The position numbers and the translations under genes were made by a program. Below the pieces are notes generated by a model. That model worked only from the letters and a program-made list of their open reading frames with translations. It was not told the origin of the DNA and did not search any database. Of a DNA stretch of 64,000 nucleotides, positions 1 through 8,661 are shown piece after piece; the first letter of the stretch is position 1; each line of letters begins with the position of its first letter. The stretch covers positions 75,982 to 139,981 of the forward strand of contig CAZDZL010000003.1 of assembly GCA_964509885.1 (NCBI GenBank). Direction: 5' to 3'. Origin of the DNA: Palsa-1447 sp964509885 (lineage in GTDB: Bacteria > Verrucomicrobiota > Verrucomicrobiia > Opitutales > Opitutaceae).

Positions 1-944
1 GTCGGCGTGTCGGCGGGATGAACGGACAGCGCGAGCCCCAGCTGCTCCACCTTCCGGAGCGACACGTTGGCACGGCTGAAGACCGAGAGGCTCCCGAGCA
101 GGCCCTGCAGGGGCCCCATCAGGAAGACGGTCATGACGATGTAGCCGGTCATCGCCTGCTGGCTGACGTTGGCGACCCGCGGGAGCAGGAAGATGATGAG
201 GCCGATCAGCGCGAGGAAAAGAAGCTGGTTCCAGTTCTGCGCGATGATGAAGCGCAGCTCGGCGGCGACGTTGTGCTTCTGGCAGACGGCCGCGGCCTGG
301 GCGACGTCCTCCCTCAGGTAGGCCTCGCGGCGCTCGCGGTGGAGCTTGAGCTCCTTGATGCCCTCCGTGAGCGAGCGGAAATGCTGGAAGAGGCGGTCCT
401 GGCCCTCGCGCGCCGCGCTCAGGTGCGCAAAGCCGCTCCGGATCAGGATGCGGTAGGTGACGGCCCCGATGACACCGAAGGCCATCATCCCGAGGAACAC
501 GGGCACCGAGAGCCACGCGAGGTACACGGCCCCGCCGAGCAGGTAGGCGAAGTTCTGGGCGAAGATAGGGATGCAGAGCGTCGCCTGCGTTATTTCCAGG
601 ATGTCCTCGGTCAGGGCGACCATGAGCTTCGGCGCGCCAAGGTCCTCGATCTGGCGGAGGGGCACGGAGAGGATCTTGCCCACGAGGTCCAGGCGGAGCC
701 GGGCGGTTGTCGCCTGCGAGAAATGGGCAAGGGTCACCTGGGCGAGCGCGTTGGTCAGGAACCGGCCGAGCCCCAGGGCGCAGAAGGCGACGACCAGCGT
801 CGCCCCGAGGTTCCCGTGGCGGTTCATGGCGGCGGTGATCAGGACGAGCAGCAGGGTGTTGCAGGCCCCGCTCAGGAGCGCCGCGGCGGAGGTCCACAGG
901 ACCATCGCGGGCGAATAGCGCACTAGGAATCGCAGCAGCGTCAT
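1..944 (-). CDS. ABC exporter of the cyclic-peptide type (SyrD/PvdE/YojI-like), membrane half, cut by window edge
   Basis: I translated this from the reverse strand; the frame stays open to the left edge, so only the N-terminal transmembrane half (about 314 residues) is visible and the ATPase half lies outside. It begins MTLLRFLVRYSPAMVLW and has several hydrophobic helices. The segment FQHFRSLTEGIKELKLHRER (about residues 190-210) matches the cytoplasmic loop that characterises the YojI/SyrD/PvdE exporters, which move cyclic peptides or siderophores out of the cytoplasm. The ATG at 944 follows a promoter-like TATCCT by 11 nt. It is divergent from the glycosyltransferase at 1087. The substrate is unknown; a role in the neighbouring polysaccharide system is inference only. 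Confidence 0.8.
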   Translation of the reverse strand, partial: MTLLRFLVRYSPAMVLWTSAAALLSGACNTLLLVLITAAMNRHGNLGATLVVAFCALGLGRFLTNALAQVTLAHFSQATTARLRLDLVGKILSVPLRQIEDLGAPKLMVALTEDILEITQATLCIPIFAQNFAYLLGGAVYLAWLSVPVFLGMMAFGVIGAVTYRILIRSGFAHLSAAREGQDRLFQHFRSLTEGIKELKLHRERREAYLREDVAQAAAVCQKHNVAAELRFIIAQNWNQLLFLALIGLIIFLLPRVANVSQQAMTGYIVMTVFLMGPLQGLLGSLSVFSRANVSLRKVEQLGLALSVHPADTP

Positions 945-955
945 GGGCAGGCATT

Positions 956-991
956 AGGATAGCCTCAGCGGGCCGCCCGCGGAAGTGGGTG
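956..991 (-). promoter_or_regulatory. CACCC-box promoter for the ABC exporter
   Basis: Read on the minus strand: CACCCAC (991-985), 23 nt, TATCCT (961-956), 11 nt, ATG (944). The 23-nt distance is identical to that in front of the genes at 14100, 30410 and 36075. No TTGACA-like -35 is present, which fits an activator-dependent promoter with the box next to the -35 position. Confidence 0.5.
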
Positions 992-1042
992 TCCACCCCA
1001 CCGCGCGGGGACCACGGTCGCGCGCCCACCCCAATATGGGTG
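985..1042. promoter_or_regulatory. Divergent control region with two nested CACCC inverted repeats
   Basis: GGGTGTCCACCC (986-997) and CACCCCAATATGGGTG (1027-1042) are inverted repeats, each showing a CACCC-type box on both strands. Their plus-strand CACCCCA boxes (994-1000 and 1027-1033) are 33 nt apart, about three helical turns. They lie between the divergent ABC exporter and WecG-type genes. Only the minus-strand box at 991-985 has a good -10 at the usual distance; the others may be auxiliary binding sites. Confidence 0.35.
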
Positions 1043-1086
1043 CCGAACCCCACGTCCGTCCTGCGCGGAAAGGTGTCGTAGCGGAG

Positions 1087-1911
1087 ATGCCGGATACTGC
1101 CCAGGCGCCAGCGTATACTGCGGAGCTCGAGAGGCTTGTCGCGATACTCGGCGTCCCCTTCCACCAGACCACGCTCGCCGGCGCGGTGGAGAGCATCGAC
1201 GGGATGGTCGCCCGCGGCGGAAGCCACTATGTCGTCACCCCGAACGTCGACTTCCTGGTCAAGGCGCGGCGCGATCCGGAGCTGCGCAGCATACTGGTGC
1301 ACGCGGACCTGGTCCTCTGCGACGGCAAGCCCATCGTGTGGGCCTCGCACTTCCTGAGCGGGATCCTGCCGAGCCGGGTGGCCGGCTCGGACCTGATACC
1401 GCTCCTGCTCCAGCGGGGGGCCGAAAAGGGCTGGCGCATCTTCCTGCTGGGGGGGAGCCCCGCGGTTGCGGCCGAGGCGGCGCGCCGCATCGCCTCGACA
1501 CACCCTGAGCTCCGGGACGTCTCGCACTATTCGCCGCCGTTCCGCCCGCTTGCCGAGATGGACAACGAGGGCATCTTCGCCCGGATCCGCGCCGCGAGGC
1601 CGGACATCATGCTCGTGTGCTTCGGCTGCCCGAAGCAGGAGAAATGGATCTCGCGGAACCTGCGCCAGCTGGACGTGCCGGTGATGATAGCCGCCGGGGC
1701 CACCGTCGATTTTCTGGCCGGCAGCATGGCCCGCGCGCCGGCCTGGATGCAGCGAAGCGGAACCGAATGGGTCTTCAGGCTGCTCCAGGAGCCGCGACGG
1801 CTGGTCCGGCGCTACGTCGACGATATCGTCCACTTCATCCCCGCCGTCCTTCGCCAGCGCTGGTCCCAGCGACCCTCGGGTGCGAAGTCTGAAAGGAACG
1901 ACCGGCCATGA
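1087..1911 (+). CDS. WecG/TagA/CpsF-family glycosyltransferase (GT26)
   Basis: About 274 residues from the ATG at 1087; a longer in-frame start at 985 would translate the regulatory repeats, so I prefer 1087. The fold markers of the WecG/TagA/CpsF family are visible: VVTPNVDFLVKARRDPEL near residue 50, LCDGKPIVWASHFL, RVAGSDLIPLLL, FLLGGSP and the late MLVCFGCPKQEKWISRNL. The family adds a sugar such as ManNAc(A) to a lipid-linked acceptor at the cytoplasmic membrane face, usually as the second step of polymer assembly. It overlaps the next glycosyltransferase by four bases (ATGA), so the two are probably co-translated. The sugar specificity cannot be read from sequence. Confidence 0.88.
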   Translation: MPDTAQAPAYTAELERLVAILGVPFHQTTLAGAVESIDGMVARGGSHYVVTPNVDFLVKARRDPELRSILVHADLVLCDGKPIVWASHFLSGILPSRVAGSDLIPLLLQRGAEKGWRIFLLGGSPAVAAEAARRIASTHPELRDVSHYSPPFRPLAEMDNEGIFARIRAARPDIMLVCFGCPKQEKWISRNLRQLDVPVMIAAGATVDFLAGSMARAPAWMQRSGTEWVFRLLQEPRRLVRRYVDDIVHFIPAVLRQRWSQRPSGAKSERNDRP

Positions 1912-3068
1912 GGATCGCGATGTCCACGTCGGTGATCCAGCGCGGCCGCTCCGGGGTCGGCCAATACGTGCTCTCGCTCGTTCGGGCCCTCCTGCCCGCC
2001 GCCCTGACCCATGAATTCACGCTCCTCGTCCTCGAGGATGACCTTCCGCTCTTCGGCTTCGCCGCGGGAGCGATGCGGCTCGAGCCCGTCCCGGAGCGCC
2101 ATCGCCCCCCGGTCAGGGACATTCTCTGGCACCAGGCGGCCCTGCCGAGTCTCCTGCGCCGCCGGGGGATCGACGTCCTGCACGTGCCGAGCTACCGGCG
2201 GATGCTTTGGCCCAGGCCCTGCGCCCTCGTGTCCACCATCCACGACCTCGCCCCGTTCCACGTCTCCGGAAAGTACGACCGCCTGCGGATGCTCTATGGC
2301 AAGGTGGTCGCGCGCCGGCTGGCGCGGCGCCAGGACGAGATTGTCGCCGTCAGCCTCGCGACCGCCCGCGACGTCAGGTCCCTCTACGACGTGCCCTCCG
2401 AGCGCATCACCGTCATCCCCAACGGCGTCGACCATGGCCTGTACCAACCCGGCTCCCAGGCCCTCGCCCGCGAGGCCGTCTGCAGCCCCATCGGGCTTGA
2501 GGGCCCCTTCTTCCTCTACGTGGCGCGCCTCGAGCATCCCGCGAAGAACCACGCCGGTCTCATAGAGGCCTTCAGCCTCTTCAAGTCCGCGACCAGGTCG
2601 ACCTGGAAACTCGTTCTCGCGGGCGGGGACTGGCACGGCTCGGAGGAGATACGCGGCCTGGCTCGCCGGTCGGAATTCGCCCGGGACATCCGCTTCCTTG
2701 GCTTCGTGCCCCCGGCCGACCTCCCGAACTGGTACCGGGCGGCCGATGTCTTCGTCTTCCCCTCGTTCTACGAGGGCTTCGGGCTTCCGCCCATCGAGGC
2801 CATGGCCTGCGCCTGCCCCGTGCTCTCCTCCCAGTCCGGCGCGCTCGAGGAGACGGTGGGGGGTGCGGCGGCCCTGCTGGATCCGCACGACTTCAGGCAA
2901 ATCCAGGCGCAATTGACCCGCGCCGCCTCGGACAGGGCCTGGCTCCACCGGCTGCGTGCTGCGGGCCTCGACCGCGCGCGCAGCTTCAACTGGGAATTCA
3001 CCGCGAAGTCGACGCTCAGCGTCTACGAAAAGGCGGCCGCCGGGCGGCACCAAGGCCGCCATGATTAG
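1908..3068 (+). CDS. GT4-family glycosyltransferase
   Basis: 386 residues with the two-Rossmann-domain (GT-B) layout of family GT4. The N-terminal acceptor domain begins MRIAMSTSVIQRGRSGVGQYV; the C-terminal donor domain has ITVIPNGVDHGLY near residue 170 and FYEGFGLPPIEAMACACPV near 286-305, the E(x7)E region that binds nucleotide sugar. It likely extends the lipid-linked repeat unit in the cytoplasm. The start overlaps the WecG-type gene by four bases and its end overlaps the following kinase by eight, placing it in one transcription unit with the kinase and regulator genes. Confidence 0.9.
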   Translation: MRIAMSTSVIQRGRSGVGQYVLSLVRALLPAALTHEFTLLVLEDDLPLFGFAAGAMRLEPVPERHRPPVRDILWHQAALPSLLRRRGIDVLHVPSYRRMLWPRPCALVSTIHDLAPFHVSGKYDRLRMLYGKVVARRLARRQDEIVAVSLATARDVRSLYDVPSERITVIPNGVDHGLYQPGSQALAREAVCSPIGLEGPFFLYVARLEHPAKNHAGLIEAFSLFKSATRSTWKLVLAGGDWHGSEEIRGLARRSEFARDIRFLGFVPPADLPNWYRAADVFVFPSFYEGFGLPPIEAMACACPVLSSQSGALEETVGGAAALLDPHDFRQIQAQLTRAASDRAWLHRLRAAGLDRARSFNWEFTAKSTLSVYEKAAAGRHQGRHD

Positions 3069-3882
3069 CCCCCCGGAGGCAAAGGCGGCCGCGTCGCCGT
3101 CGCCGCAGGACGAGATCCGCCGGCTGAACGCCCAGCTCGCCCAGGCCACGGACCGCCATGCCGTCGAGATGAATGCCGCGCAGGCCGAGATGGACACGTT
3201 CGCCCACTCCATCTCGCACGACCTGCGCTCGCCACTGACCGTCATCATCGGGTTCGCCGACCTCCTCGCAAAGAGCCCGGAGGCGGGCCTCAGCGATAGC
3301 GGCCGCCCCTACCTCGACAGGATCACATCCTCGGCCCACGAAATGGCGCGGATGCTTGATGAGATCCTCGCCCTCTCGCGGATGAGCCGGTCCGAGATGC
3401 ATTTCGTGCGCATAGACCTCGAGCTCCTCGTGAGGAAGATCGCGAACGACCTCGATGCGCAGAAGGGCGACCGCCGGGTGATCTGGCTGATCGGCCGCCT
3501 TCCCACCATCGAGGCCGACCCCACCCTGATCCGGCAGGCGATCAGGGGCCTCATGTCAAACGCACTGAAGTTCACGGCATCGAGGGAGGTGGCGCGCATC
3601 CAGGTCGGCGCCATGGGCGACGACCGGGAAATGTCCTTCTTCGTTCGCGACAACGGCGCCAGCATGGACATCAAGCACCGCGAGCGGATGTTTGGCTCCT
3701 TCAAGCGCCCGAATTCCTCGTCGCACTCGGAGGGGAGCGCCATCGGGCTGACCTTCGTCCAGCGCATCATCCAGCGCCACGGAGGCCGCACCTGGACTGA
3801 GACCGTGCCCGACGGCGGAGCGGTCTTCCATTTCTCACTTCCCGGCCACATAGCAAAGCCGTTCTTCCGCCCGGAAAACTGA
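3061..3882 (+). CDS. Soluble sensor histidine kinase (HisKA type), no sensor domain
   Basis: 273 residues from ATG 3061. There is no signal peptide or membrane segment. A short coiled-coil N-terminus leads into the HisKA box SISHDLRSPLTVIIGFADLL with phospho-acceptor His53, then an HATPase domain with Asn167 in LMSNALKF. The later ATP-lid boxes are changed: DNGASMD where DNGxG is usual, and EGSAIGL where GxGIGL is usual, so activity may be reduced. It overlaps the glycosyltransferase upstream and shares a TGATG junction with the receiver-kinase protein downstream, suggesting these three signalling proteins work together as a cytoplasmic relay controlling the locus (inference). Confidence 0.85.
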   Translation: MISPPEAKAAASPSPQDEIRRLNAQLAQATDRHAVEMNAAQAEMDTFAHSISHDLRSPLTVIIGFADLLAKSPEAGLSDSGRPYLDRITSSAHEMARMLDEILALSRMSRSEMHFVRIDLELLVRKIANDLDAQKGDRRVIWLIGRLPTIEADPTLIRQAIRGLMSNALKFTASREVARIQVGAMGDDREMSFFVRDNGASMDIKHRERMFGSFKRPNSSSHSEGSAIGLTFVQRIIQRHGGRTWTETVPDGGAVFHFSLPGHIAKPFFRPEN

Positions 3883-5078
3883 TGAAGATCGACAAAAAGC
3901 CGGGAGAGGTCCGCAACAGCGCCGTCCTGGGGGCGCGCGTCCTAAATCGCATGTCGGCGCCGCAGAGGAATGCCGCACCCAAGTCCCCCGCGGTCCGCAT
4001 CGTGCTGCTCGAGGACAGCGAGCCCGACGTGGACCTGATCCGCCAGACGCTTTCCGCCTCCCGCCTCAATTTCTCGGTCGTCACTGTGGACTCCAGGGAG
4101 GAGTTCGAGGCCGAGCTCACCCGCGGTTCGCCCAACATCATATTGTCGGACTACTGGCTGCCGACCTTCGACGGCAGCATCGCCTTGGAGATCGCCAAGC
4201 AGCTCGCGCCCCGCGTGCCCTTCATCTTTGTGACGGGGGTCCTGGGCGAGGAGGTCGTGATCGAGATGCTGAAGAAGGGCGCGACGGACTACGTGCTGAA
4301 GACCCGCCTCACGCGCCTTGTCCCGGCCATAAACCGCGCGCTGCAGGAGAGGGTGACGATGCACGAACACGACATGGCGCAGGAGAGGCTCAGGCGGTCC
4401 CATGACCAGCTGCGCGCGCTCACCGGCCACCTCCAGTTTGTCAGGGAGGAGGAGAGGACCCGGATCGCGCGCGAGGTGCACGACGAGCTCGGCCAGGCCC
4501 TCACCGGCCTGAAGCTCGATCTTTCCTGGCTCTCTGGGAGGATTCCCGGCGACCGCACGCTTCAGCGCCGGGCGCGGGCCATGTCCGCCCTCATCGACGC
4601 GACCATCCACGCCGTCCGGCGAATCGCGACGGAGCTAAGGCCGGGGGTGCTGGACAGCCTCGGCCTCGCCGCGGCGATCGAGTGGCAGGCCATCGACTTT
4701 CAGGAGCGCACGGGAACGCGATGCGAGACGACGATCGAGGTCAAGGACGAGATCCTGGACAGGGAATTCAGCACGACGTTCTTCCGCATCTTCCAGGAGA
4801 CCCTCACGAACATCATTCGCCATGCAAGGGCCACCCACGTCGAGGTCCGCCTGTCGAAGGTCGATCACGAGCTCGTGCTCACGGTGCATGACAACGGCCG
4901 CGGCATCCCAAAGGAAAAGATCGCCCACGCGCGGTCCATCGGAATCATCGGCATGAGGGAGCGCGCGGCGGAGGTCGGAGGGAAGGTCACGTTTCTCGCC
5001 CCATTTGGCAGGGGCACAACGGTCACCATGCGCGCCCCGATGCCCGCAGCCGTGCCGTTGGGGAGCTCCCCGTCATGA
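3882..5078 (+). CDS. Receiver-histidine kinase hybrid (NarX/DegS-type HisKA_3 kinase)
   Basis: 398 residues. Residues about 38-150 form a receiver domain (VLLEDSEPDVDLI; phospho-acceptor Asp90 in LSDYWLP; Lys in VLKTRL). Residues about 185-385 form a HisKA_3 kinase with ERTRIAREVHDELGQAL (His200), TLTNIIRHARATHVEV, DNGRGIP and SIGIIGMRERA. No membrane segment. The receiver in front of the kinase suggests its activity is set by phosphate passed from another kinase, most simply the one encoded just upstream. A four-base overlap joins it to the LuxR-type regulator at 5075, its likely output. Confidence 0.9.
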   Translation: MKIDKKPGEVRNSAVLGARVLNRMSAPQRNAAPKSPAVRIVLLEDSEPDVDLIRQTLSASRLNFSVVTVDSREEFEAELTRGSPNIILSDYWLPTFDGSIALEIAKQLAPRVPFIFVTGVLGEEVVIEMLKKGATDYVLKTRLTRLVPAINRALQERVTMHEHDMAQERLRRSHDQLRALTGHLQFVREEERTRIAREVHDELGQALTGLKLDLSWLSGRIPGDRTLQRRARAMSALIDATIHAVRRIATELRPGVLDSLGLAAAIEWQAIDFQERTGTRCETTIEVKDEILDREFSTTFFRIFQETLTNIIRHARATHVEVRLSKVDHELVLTVHDNGRGIPKEKIAHARSIGIIGMRERAAEVGGKVTFLAPFGRGTTVTMRAPMPAAVPLGSSPS

Positions 5079-5743
5079 GGATCCTGATCGCAGACGACCA
5101 TGCGGTCGTGCGCCGCGGCCTGAGGCAGATCCTGGCCGAGGCGTTCAAGCGCTCCGTCTTCGGGGAGGCCACGAACTCCCGGGAGGTGCTGGAATGCGTC
5201 TGGAAGGAGCCATGGGACATCGTGATCCTGGACCTCACCATGCCGGGCCGTAGCGGCCTGGAGGTCCTGAAGGAGATCAAGCGGGAGCGCCCCAAGCTTC
5301 CCGTCCTCATCCTGAGCATGCACCCGGAGGACCAGTTCGCGGTGCGCCTGCTCAAGGCCGGCGCGTCGGGCTACATGACCAAGGAGAGCGTGGCCGACGA
5401 GCTCGTGGGCGCGGTCAAGAAGGCCATAGCGGGGGGCCGCTATGTCAGCATAACCCTGGCCGAGAAGCTGGCCTCGCTCATCGCGCACGACGTCCAGGTC
5501 GCACCGCACGAGAACCTCTCCGACCGGGAGTTCCTGATCCTGAGGCTGATCGCCTCGGGCAAGACCGTGAGCATGATCGCGGCCGACCTGCACCTGAGCG
5601 TGAAGACCGTGAGCACCTACCGCGCGCGGCTGCTCGAGAAGATGGGCATGTCCAACAACTCGGAGCTCGTCCAGTACGCCTTTCAAAACCAGCTCGTGGA
5701 GAGCCGGCCCCACGACGTACGCCCCCCTCCCGACAAAAAGTAG
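5075..5743 (+). CDS. LuxR/NarL-family response regulator
   Basis: 222 residues. Receiver domain 1-120 with acidic pocket ADDH, phospho-acceptor Asp53 (VILDLTMPG) and Lys in YMTKES. C-terminal LuxR helix-turn-helix about 148-205 with NLSDREFLILRLIASGKTV and LSVKTVSTYRARLLEKM. It overlaps the hybrid kinase gene by four bases and is a good candidate to control the exporter gene that follows 75 nt downstream. It is also one of two candidate LuxR regulators for the CACCCCA promoter boxes found in this window; that link is inference. Confidence 0.92.
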   Translation: MRILIADDHAVVRRGLRQILAEAFKRSVFGEATNSREVLECVWKEPWDIVILDLTMPGRSGLEVLKEIKRERPKLPVLILSMHPEDQFAVRLLKAGASGYMTKESVADELVGAVKKAIAGGRYVSITLAEKLASLIAHDVQVAPHENLSDREFLILRLIASGKTVSMIAADLHLSVKTVSTYRARLLEKMGMSNNSELVQYAFQNQLVESRPHDVRPPPDKK

Positions 5744-5748
5744 GCAAA

Positions 5749-5755
5749 CACCCCA
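5749..5755 (+). promoter_or_regulatory. Isolated CACCCCA box upstream of the fusion exporter
   Basis: CACCCCA lies 63 nt before the ATG at 5819. Unlike the four matched promoters, no TAnnnT follows at 23 nt and no TA step occurs anywhere between the box and the ATG, so it may be an auxiliary site or chance. Confidence 0.2.
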
Positions 5756-5818
5756 ATCCTTCCGGTGGAGCCCTTTGGCGTCCGCCACGTCCAAAAGGGG
5801 TTCAACTTCCATCTTCCC

Positions 5819-8659
5819 ATGCACACCATAAATGAAACAAATGGCGGCCGTCCGCTGCCCGTGCCCTTCGACATGTGGGCCGTCCTCGATCTTTGGACGC
5901 GCCGCTGGCGCTGGATTGCGGTGTGGACGGTGTGCATCGCGATTGCCGGCGCATGCGTCGCAAGCGCCGTGTGGAGCCGCTCGTTCGCCTCGTCCGCCCA
6001 GCTGATCCGGTACCAGCCGTCCGCCGTCGACGATTCCTACCATCCCAGGGAGATCGCCGCCCCCAGCCTCGTCGTGATGCTGCAGGCCCCCGGGTTGCTT
6101 GAGGAGGTCGGCTCCCACCTGCAGCCGCCGGTCACGGCGAAGCAGCTGGCAGCGCACCTCGAGGTCACCCTTGATCGCAACAACGACGTCGTCACGGTCA
6201 CCGCGACGGGGCACTCCCGCGAGGAGACCGTCGACACCGTCAACCGGTACTGCGCCGCGGCGATCGCCTACACCCAGACGATCCAGCGCCAGGAGGCCAC
6301 CGACGTCGGCGACAACATGAACCGCCAGCTCCTCGAGGTCGAGGGCGAGATAGCGTCCCTGCGCAAGGCGATCCCGGCCGACGCCAGCGCGGCCACCGAG
6401 GCCTACCAAGCGCAGGAGGAATCGGCCGTTCGCGCCCCGAGCGGCCTCTCGCAGCGCATCGAGGCCGCGCGAGAGCAGCTGGACGACCTGCTCACGCGCT
6501 ACACCGACGCCCATCCCCTGGTGATCGAGCAGCGCGCGAGGCTTGCCGCACTCGTGGAAGAGCAGCGCCTGTCCCCCGCGACGGCGGCGGGAGCCCCGGC
6601 CCCCCGATCCCATGCCGAGCGGGCGCCGCTCATTTCACCGCTCCTCTATGGGCGGGCCACGCCCGAGGAAGTCGCCACGGGCGAAAGGATCCGCGCCCTG
6701 GAGACAAACCGCGCCCTTCTCATCGAGCGCAAGAGGGCGATCCAGCCCTTCAGGGACAACCCCCCGGGGTATTTTCGCGTCCTCCTGTCTGCGGCGGCCA
6801 ACCCGACGCAGCTGGTGAGGTACCGCCTCCAGATGCTTCTCTTCTCGTGCGTGGGCGCCCTCATCGGCCTCATCGGCTCGGCAGCCCTTATTCTCGCCAG
6901 CGAGCTCATGGACAACCGCATCAAGACCCGCGTCGACGTGCGGCGGGTGACCGGCCTTCCCCTTCTCGCGACCCTCGGCGACCTGAACGCGATGTCCCCC
7001 GAGGGCCAGGAGCAGTGGGCCTTCCGCGCATGGACCGCCCTTCAGAGCAGGCTCAGCACCTCGCCCGGCTGCGGGACTATCTGCGGGATCACCTCCGCCC
7101 GGAGCGGCGACGGGCGCTCCACATGGATAGGCCTGCTGTCGCGCGCCGCCAGGAGCTGCGGCTACCGGGTCCTCACGATCATCGCCCAGCCGGGCCAGAA
7201 ACCGCACTCCGGACACGCCCTTCCCGGCATGCGGCCGCCGTCGGACGGCGCGCGGAGCCTCCCCGCCGAGTCCGGCGACCTGGCGCCGCCCGGCCAGATC
7301 GCCGCGCAGCTGACGAGGGAGGACTGCCCCCCCGTTGTCAGCATGCCCCTGCCCTCGGGGATCTGGAACCTCGAGCGCCGCAAGCAGTGGCGGTCGGCCC
7401 TGGAGTCCTGGCGGGAGATCGACCATCTCGTGATCCTCGTGGAGCTGCCTCCCGCCTTCGTCGCCGAGTCGGTGCTTCTCGCGGAGAACATCCCCAACCT
7501 GATCTGGCTCGTCAACGACAGCCGCACGGACGCCACGGAGACGCTGGTCGACCTGGAGACGCTGCGCCACGCGGGCTGCAACATCGTGGGCGCGGTCTTC
7601 AACAGGGAGCCGGCGGCGCCGATGAGCGGCCGGTTCAGCCGATGGATCGGCAGCGGTGCCCTCCTGCTGCTGCTCGGGCTGCTCCTGGCCCCGCCCGCGG
7701 CGAATGCGGGCGTCGAGACGGCCCCGACCGGCGATGCGGACCCCGCGTTCTCCGCACCAAGCCGCGCGCCGCGCGCGGACTGGCAGCAGCACCTGACCCT
7801 GGGGCCGGGCGACGTGCTCAGCTTCCACCTGTACGGCTCGCCGCTGCTCACGTCCGAGGGCGTGCCGATCGGCCCCGACGGGACCGTCTCGTACCTCGAG
7901 GCCGAGAACATCGCCGCCGCGGGCCTGACCGTCGACGAGCTCCGGGACCGGATCAACGCGGAGCTCGGCAGGTATCGCCGCGCGCCGCGGGCGTACATCA
8001 CGCCCGTGTCCTACGCCAGCAAGAGATACTACATGATGGGCACCGTCGTGCAGAAGGGCGTCTTCCCCCTGGACCGCTCGATCACCGTCATAGAGGCGGT
8101 CGCCCGGGCGCGCGGCTTCGAGACCGGCGTCTCCGACGGGGACACCGTCGACGCGACCGACTTCTCCCGGAGCTTCCTCTCGCGCGGCGGCCGCCGGGTC
8201 CCCGTGGATTTCGAGCGCCTGTTCATGCACGGCGACCTGTCCCAGAACGTCGCCCTCGAGCCGAACGACTACCTGTATTTCCCGGCATCCTCGTCAGGGC
8301 AGATCTTCGTCCTCGGCGAGGTGGGCCTGCCGGGCCCCGTGGCATATGATCCCGGCGTGAGCGCCCTCTCCGCCATCGTGTCGAGGGGCGGGTTCACGGA
8401 GAAGGCGTGGAAGGCACACGTGCTCGTCGTGCGCGGATCCCTGGATCACCCCGTCGCATTCAAGGTGGACATCGACGGGGCCCTGACCGGGAACGCGCCG
8501 AACCTGGCGTTGCAGCCGGGCGACCTGGTCTACGTGTCAGACCGGCCCTGGAACAAGGCTGAGGAACTCCTCGACCATGCCGCCACGGCATTCGTGGAGT
8601 CGGCCGTCGTCACATGGACCGGAATCAACGTGGGGCCCAACATCTTCTCGAAGCCGTAG
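5819..8659 (+). CDS. Wzz/PCP co-polymerase fused to a degenerate BY-kinase domain and an OPX exporter domain
   Basis: 946 residues from ATG 5819 (an earlier GTG at 5765 is possible). Order: TM1 (about 32-50), a periplasmic Wzz region with coiled coil, TM2 (about 340-361), then a cytoplasmic domain resembling a bacterial tyrosine kinase, then a strongly hydrophobic stretch GALLLLLGLLLAPPAANA (about 611-628) that looks like a signal peptide with an AxA site, then an OPX/Wza-like domain (Poly_export and SLBB, about 650-946). The kinase is impaired: the Walker A is GDGRST (430-435, Lys replaced by Arg), Walker A' has no Asp, and the Walker B position reads ELPP rather than DxPP; there is no Tyr-rich tail. 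The frame is continuous through the junction. An in-frame ATG at 7622 could also start a free OPX protein. It should couple polymer length control to outer-membrane export. Confidence 0.85.
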   Translation: MHTINETNGGRPLPVPFDMWAVLDLWTRRWRWIAVWTVCIAIAGACVASAVWSRSFASSAQLIRYQPSAVDDSYHPREIAAPSLVVMLQAPGLLEEVGSHLQPPVTAKQLAAHLEVTLDRNNDVVTVTATGHSREETVDTVNRYCAAAIAYTQTIQRQEATDVGDNMNRQLLEVEGEIASLRKAIPADASAATEAYQAQEESAVRAPSGLSQRIEAAREQLDDLLTRYTDAHPLVIEQRARLAALVEEQRLSPATAAGAPAPRSHAERAPLISPLLYGRATPEEVATGERIRALETNRALLIERKRAIQPFRDNPPGYFRVLLSAAANPTQLVRYRLQMLLFSCVGALIGLIGSAALILASELMDNRIKTRVDVRRVTGLPLLATLGDLNAMSPEGQEQWAFRAWTALQSRLSTSPGCGTICGITSARSGDGRSTWIGLLSRAARSCGYRVLTIIAQPGQKPHSGHALPGMRPPSDGARSLPAESGDLAPPGQIAAQLTREDCPPVVSMPLPSGIWNLERRKQWRSALESWREIDHLVILVELPPAFVAESVLLAENIPNLIWLVNDSRTDATETLVDLETLRHAGCNIVGAVFNREPAAPMSGRFSRWIGSGALLLLLGLLLAPPAANAGVETAPTGDADPAFSAPSRAPRADWQQHLTLGPGDVLSFHLYGSPLLTSEGVPIGPDGTVSYLEAENIAAAGLTVDELRDRINAELGRYRRAPRAYITPVSYASKRYYMMGTVVQKGVFPLDRSITVIEAVARARGFETGVSDGDTVDATDFSRSFLSRGGRRVPVDFERLFMHGDLSQNVALEPNDYLYFPASSSGQIFVLGEVGLPGPVAYDPGVSALSAIVSRGGFTEKAWKAHVLVVRGSLDHPVAFKVDIDGALTGNAPNLALQPGDLVYVSDRPWNKAEELLDHAATAFVESAVVTWTGINVGPNIFSKP

Positions 8660-8661
8660 CC

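Noticed and set aside
18..926. Open frames on the plus strand over the first kilobase
   Set aside because: Low-complexity charged sequence; the reverse strand encodes a clear ABC exporter.
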